From NCBI GenBank assembly GCA_011051925.1, contig DRKE01000162.1, positions 1 through 8,786 on the forward strand: a stretch of 8,786 bases of DNA. Reading direction: 5' to 3'. Every line of letters begins with the position of its first letter. Positions within the stretch are counted from its first letter, which is position 1. The notes under the pieces are model-generated. The model was not told the origin of the DNA. It saw only the letters and a program-made list of their open reading frames with translations, and ran no database searches. Below are positions 7,065-8,786 of the stretch, piece by piece. A program made the translations under genes and the position numbers. Origin of the DNA: Deltaproteobacteria bacterium. Lineage in GTDB: Bacteria > Myxococcota_A > UBA9160 > UBA4427.

Positions 7065-7826
7065 TCAGACCCGCCAGACGTATCGAAGCCGGCCGTCGAA
7101 GCGCTTCGGGTTCATGCGCAGGCAGACGACATCATTCAGGATCGGGGGGAATCGGGCTTCCGCGCGGAGCGTCGACTTCAACACCTCGGCCAGGTCCCTC
7201 GCCAGCTCGCAAAGAGGCCGTCGGGGATCGGCCTCGTCGTCTTCGTCCCAGAGAACGAGAGCGAGATCGAAGACGGGTGCCGGGCCGAGAATGCCCCGGT
7301 AGACCTGCCGGTCGAGAACCTCGAAGCGAAGGGGGCGTGTCAACTCGATCAGGTTCGAGAGCGAGCGCAGGAGGATCGGATAGGCGCTTTCGTTCTCGGC
7401 CGACTGCGTGAAGCCGAGCACGGGGAAGGGGCGCGACTCACACGTGACGGCCGCATAATCGATCCGGTCCCGGCAGGGATCGATCTCCTCTTCGGGTGGG
7501 GCGGGCGCCGTCTCCCCGTCTGTGAAGGCGACCGAAGTGGCGAGACAGGTGAAGGAACAGCCGTCTCCCTGCACGAAGAGTTCACGGGAGGGATAGAAGA
7601 AGGCGCCGGACTCGACTTCCTCGTCGCATTCGAGCCGAACGCGCCCTGCGACACGGCCCGCAGCCCGGATCTGCTCGACACTCCGAAGCAGATCGTCGAC
7701 GACGAACTCCGGTGACTGGAGCAGATCGACGCATTCGACCATCTGTGCTTCCAGCGGCAGGGTGCGGGTGCGGATCTCGAGCGACCGCAGGGCGGTACAC
7801 GCATGGGGTGTCTCGGCGACAGCCAT
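7065..7826 (-). CDS. Soluble protein of unknown function
   Basis: I do not recognise this 253-residue protein. It has no signal peptide or membrane helix. Nine Cys are scattered without a metal-site pattern (two pairs are close: C90 and C94, C118 and C129), and there is an acidic stretch at about 104-120. Segments such as V-F-D-L-A-L-V-L-W-D and P-L-R-F-E-V-L-D-R-Q-V-Y look like beta-strands, and R-P-L-C-E-L-A-R-D-L-A-E-V-L-K-S-T-L like an amphipathic helix. I chose the ATG at 7826 because GAGG lies 4 bases upstream and codon usage is typical from here on. The frame remains open back to 8492, but that part crosses the insertion-element remnant and does not look like protein. It ends 3 bases before the histidine kinase start, so it is probably the first gene of that operon and may act with the kinase, for example as a sensing or regulatory partner (inference from position only). 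Confidence 0.75.
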   Translation of the reverse strand: MAVAETPHACTALRSLEIRTRTLPLEAQMVECVDLLQSPEFVVDDLLRSVEQIRAAGRVAGRVRLECDEEVESGAFFYPSRELFVQGDGCSFTCLATSVAFTDGETAPAPPEEEIDPCRDRIDYAAVTCESRPFPVLGFTQSAENESAYPILLRSLSNLIELTRPLRFEVLDRQVYRGILGPAPVFDLALVLWDEDDEADPRRPLCELARDLAEVLKSTLRAEARFPPILNDVVCLRMNPKRFDGRLRYVWRV

Positions 7827-8029
7827 TGGACCTCGGTCAGTCGGTGAGTTCTCGAACCTATCGGCCGATCCCGTCGCCGGGCTGAGCCTTCCATGGACGC
7901 CGCGCAGGAAAGCCCGGAACGACCGGCAATTTCTCCGCCAGATCCGTAGCCCGCTTCGTGAAATCCGCCTCGGTCGACCATGCCCGACGCCCCCCGGACG
8001 CCGCGCCCGACCGCGGCGACGATCAGGGC
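7827..8029. other. Intergenic region upstream of the minus-strand operon
   Basis: Together with the insertion remnant this makes a stretch of nearly 700 bases without an intact gene. The section before the element is about 200 bases. It should contain the promoter for the 253-residue protein, kinase and methyltransferase genes. I see no convincing -35/-10 pair, riboswitch or terminator in it; the only clear signal is GAGG at 7831-7834 (minus strand), the ribosome site of the gene starting at 7826. Confidence 0.5.
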
Positions 8030-8033
8030 CTAG
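8030..8033. repeat. Target-site duplication CTAG, left copy
   Basis: CTAG directly flanks the left inverted repeat, and the identical tetramer flanks the right one at 8514-8517. IS5-group elements characteristically duplicate a 4-bp Y-T-A-R target; CTAG fits. Confidence 0.75.
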
Positions 8034-8045
8034 GGAAGCCCTGCA
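8034..8045 (+). repeat. Left terminal inverted repeat of the IS5-type element
   Basis: GGAAGCCCTGCA. It pairs with the right-end repeat at 8502-8513 with one mismatch at position 7, and weaker similarity continues inward. It abuts CTAG on its outer side. Confidence 0.8.
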
Positions 8046-8118
8046 GAGCTCGCCCGACATGGTACAACCGGGTCGGGGGTCTCGAGCCGGCGAACCGGGT
8101 GGGAACAAGAACCAGGGC

Positions 8119-8331
8119 GAGTACTGGAAGCGGATCAATCGAGCGCGATCACGAACGCGTGCTCGCGGCGAGCATCCGTTCCGCGTCGTCAAGCCACTCC
8201 AGGGCTTCACGAAGACACGCGACCGGGGGATCGCGAAGCACCCGGAGCGGGCGCAGACGATGTCGGCGTCGGCGAACCTGCATGCAGTTCGGCACGAGTT
8301 GATCCCGAGAGAGGCAAGGGCGGCGCTTTGA
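8119..8331 (+). pseudogene. IS5-family transposase, decayed C-terminal remnant
   Basis: In this frame the translation reads R-I-N-R-A-R-S-R-T-R-A-R-G-E-H-P-F-R-V-V-K, then G-F-T-K-T-R-D-R-G-I-A-K, then S-A-N-L-H-A-V-R-H-E-L. This is the well-known end of IS5-family DDE transposases, whose usual form is S-R-x-R-A-x-V-E-H-P-F-R-V-I-K, then F-G-x-x-K-x-R-Y-R-G-L-x-K-N, then A-L-x-N-L-x-x-x-R. Its Glu-His belongs to the region of the last catalytic Glu. Typical positions have changed (Val to Gly before E-H-P-F, Tyr to Asp in R-Y-R-G), and the N-terminal two thirds with both catalytic Asp residues are absent, so it is inactive. A TGA ends the frame at 8329-8331, yet the same frame is open from there to a TAG at 8515-8517. 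The left boundary is approximate. Confidence 0.8.
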
Positions 8332-8365
8332 TCGAGGCGTCCCGAGGTCGGGGCGGGAGGGGGGA

Positions 8366-8384
8366 GTCTCGCGAGGAGCGAGAC
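8366..8384. other. Short perfect hairpin inside the insertion element
   Basis: GTCTCGC and GCGAGAC form a perfect 7-bp stem around a 5-base loop (GAGGA). No T-run follows on either strand, so it is not a standard intrinsic terminator. It lies about 130 bases past the oxidoreductase stop on the minus strand and could weakly assist termination, but it may equally be a chance feature of GC-rich DNA. Confidence 0.3.
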
Positions 8385-8501
8385 GAGTACGCGCAGTTCC
8401 GAGAGGGCGGCCACCCGGATCCGGACAAGCAGGCACTCCGACCGCCCGAACCTGTTTGAGCACGGGACCCCCCTCCCGCACCGGCACAGCACGGCGGCGT
8501 G

Positions 8502-8513
8502 TGCAGAGCTTCC
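8502..8513 (-). repeat. Right terminal inverted repeat of the IS5-type element
   Basis: Read on the minus strand it is GGAAGCTCTGCA, matching the left end at 11 of 12 positions. CTAG follows immediately on its outer side. Confidence 0.8.
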
Positions 8514-8517
8514 CTAG
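8514..8517. repeat. Target-site duplication CTAG, right copy
   Basis: This is the second copy of the CTAG found at 8030-8033. It contains the minus-strand TAG stop codon of the oxidoreductase gene (8516-8514). Confidence 0.75.
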
Positions 8518-8786
8518 CCGGGCGCGAGATCCCTCACGGCCTGACGCAGGTCATCGGCATGAAGGATCGCCAATACCGGCGTGCCCACTCCCGCCTCGCG
8601 ATACCGCTCGACGTGATCACGGCATTCCCCGGGCGAGCCGTGGATCACGAGCGCGTCGACGACGTCGTCGGGGATCGCTTCGAGAGCGGCTTTCCGATCC
8701 CCGGCCTTCCAATGGGACCAGAGCCCCTCGAGCCGATCGCCGCGACCGAGCCACTCGTGGAAGGCCGCATAGACCGGGACCGTGAG
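8514..8786 (-). CDS. LLM-class flavin/F420-dependent oxidoreductase (C-terminal end only)
   Basis: The last 90 codons of a gene whose start lies beyond the window. The visible part runs L-T-V-P-V-Y-A-A-F-H-E-W-L-G-R-G at its start, then W-K-A-G-D-R-K-A-A-L-E-A-I-P-D-D-V-V-D-A-L-V-I-H-G-S-P (split over residues 26-52), then E-C-R-D-H-V-E-R-Y-R-E-A-G-V-G-T-P-V-L-A-I-L. This is the standard C-terminal end of luciferase-like monooxygenase (TIM-barrel) enzymes: G-S-P-x-E-C-x-x-x-V-x-x-Y-x-x-A-G-V. Many such enzymes use coenzyme F420 and others FMN, and this fragment cannot settle which; the substrate is unknown. The stop codon is TAG inside the CTAG target duplication of the adjacent insertion element. 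Because CTAG was present before insertion, the protein end was most likely not changed. Confidence 0.85.
   Translation of the reverse strand, partial: LTVPVYAAFHEWLGRGDRLEGLWSHWKAGDRKAALEAIPDDVVDALVIHGSPGECRDHVERYREAGVGTPVLAILHADDLRQAVRDLAPG

Larger units (their letters stand above)
8034..8513 (+). mobile_element. Internally deleted IS5-type insertion element (480 bp)
   Basis: The ends are GGAAGCCCTGCA on the left and, read inward on the opposite strand, GGAAGCTCTGCA on the right: 11 of 12 match, and 16 of the first 21 match. Both ends are flanked by CTAG, as expected for IS5-group transposition (Y-T-A-R duplication; E. coli IS5 ends also begin GGAAG). Full IS5 elements are roughly 1.2 kb, so about 700 bp appears to be missing. 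What remains includes the last part of the transposase at about 8119-8331. It also carries a perfect 7-bp hairpin at 8366-8384. The element cannot move by itself, but with both ends intact it might be mobilised by a related transposase supplied in trans. It sits exactly at the 3' end of the oxidoreductase gene and separates it from the minus-strand operon. Confidence 0.8.

Noticed and set aside
8024..8043. Hairpin CAGGGC / GCCCTG as a terminator
   Set aside because: It spans the left junction of the insertion element and has no T-run. It is better explained by the flank, the CTAG duplication and the inverted repeat.
7827..8492. N-terminal extension of the 253-residue protein giving a 475-residue frame
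   Set aside because: The extension runs through the insertion element, including its inverted repeats and the transposase remnant on the other strand, and its Arg/Pro/Ser-rich translation resembles no protein. A good ribosome site precedes ATG 7826.
8484..8504. Imperfect hairpin just past the oxidoreductase stop as a terminator
   Set aside because: The stem is short and bulged, has no U-tract, and overlaps the right inverted repeat of the insertion element.

Overview
The window is GC-rich DNA with strong G/C preference at third codon positions and mixed ATG, GTG and TTG starts. The gene content suggests a Gram-negative bacterium that has an exosortase/PEP-CTERM system and uses F420-type or FMN-type LLM oxidoreductases. 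An uncultured Myxococcota/Deltaproteobacteria-like lineage fits best, but this is inference from gene content and style; no marker gene is present.

Left half, plus strand (2-4494): a tightly packed cell-envelope cluster. It begins with the 3' end of a DUF4465-type secreted protein that finishes in a PEP-CTERM sorting signal. This is followed 13 bases later by a BtuB-like TonB-dependent outer-membrane receptor. A Cys-rich lipoprotein, probably a beta-propeller, overlaps the receptor's stop codon. Last is a small secreted protein of unknown function, whose start lies inside the lipoprotein gene. The spacing (13-base gap, 4-base overlap, 28-base overlap) indicates one operon. As a set it resembles the corrinoid-uptake loci of Bacteroidetes: BtuB receptor, BtuG propeller lipoprotein and BtuH-type binding protein. 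Here one binding component appears to be anchored by exosortase sorting. This is the most interesting hypothesis in the window. The decisive upstream region, where a cobalamin riboswitch would sit, lies outside it.

Middle, minus strand (7826 down to 4472): an apparent three-gene operon. The order is an unrecognised 253-residue soluble protein, a soluble PAS-GAF-HisKA-HATPase histidine kinase, and a TrmH/SpoU (RlmB-like) RNA 2'-O-methyltransferase. The methyltransferase gene converges on the plus-strand cluster and their 3' ends overlap by 23 bases.

Right end (8030-8786): the 3' end of an LLM-class flavin/F420-dependent oxidoreductase on the minus strand, cut by the window edge. Next to it is a 480-bp, internally deleted IS5-type element with 12-bp terminal inverted repeats (11/12 matching), a 4-bp CTAG target duplication on both sides, and a decayed 3' remnant of its transposase. 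The oxidoreductase stop codon lies inside one copy of the target duplication. No tRNA, rRNA or CRISPR array is visible.
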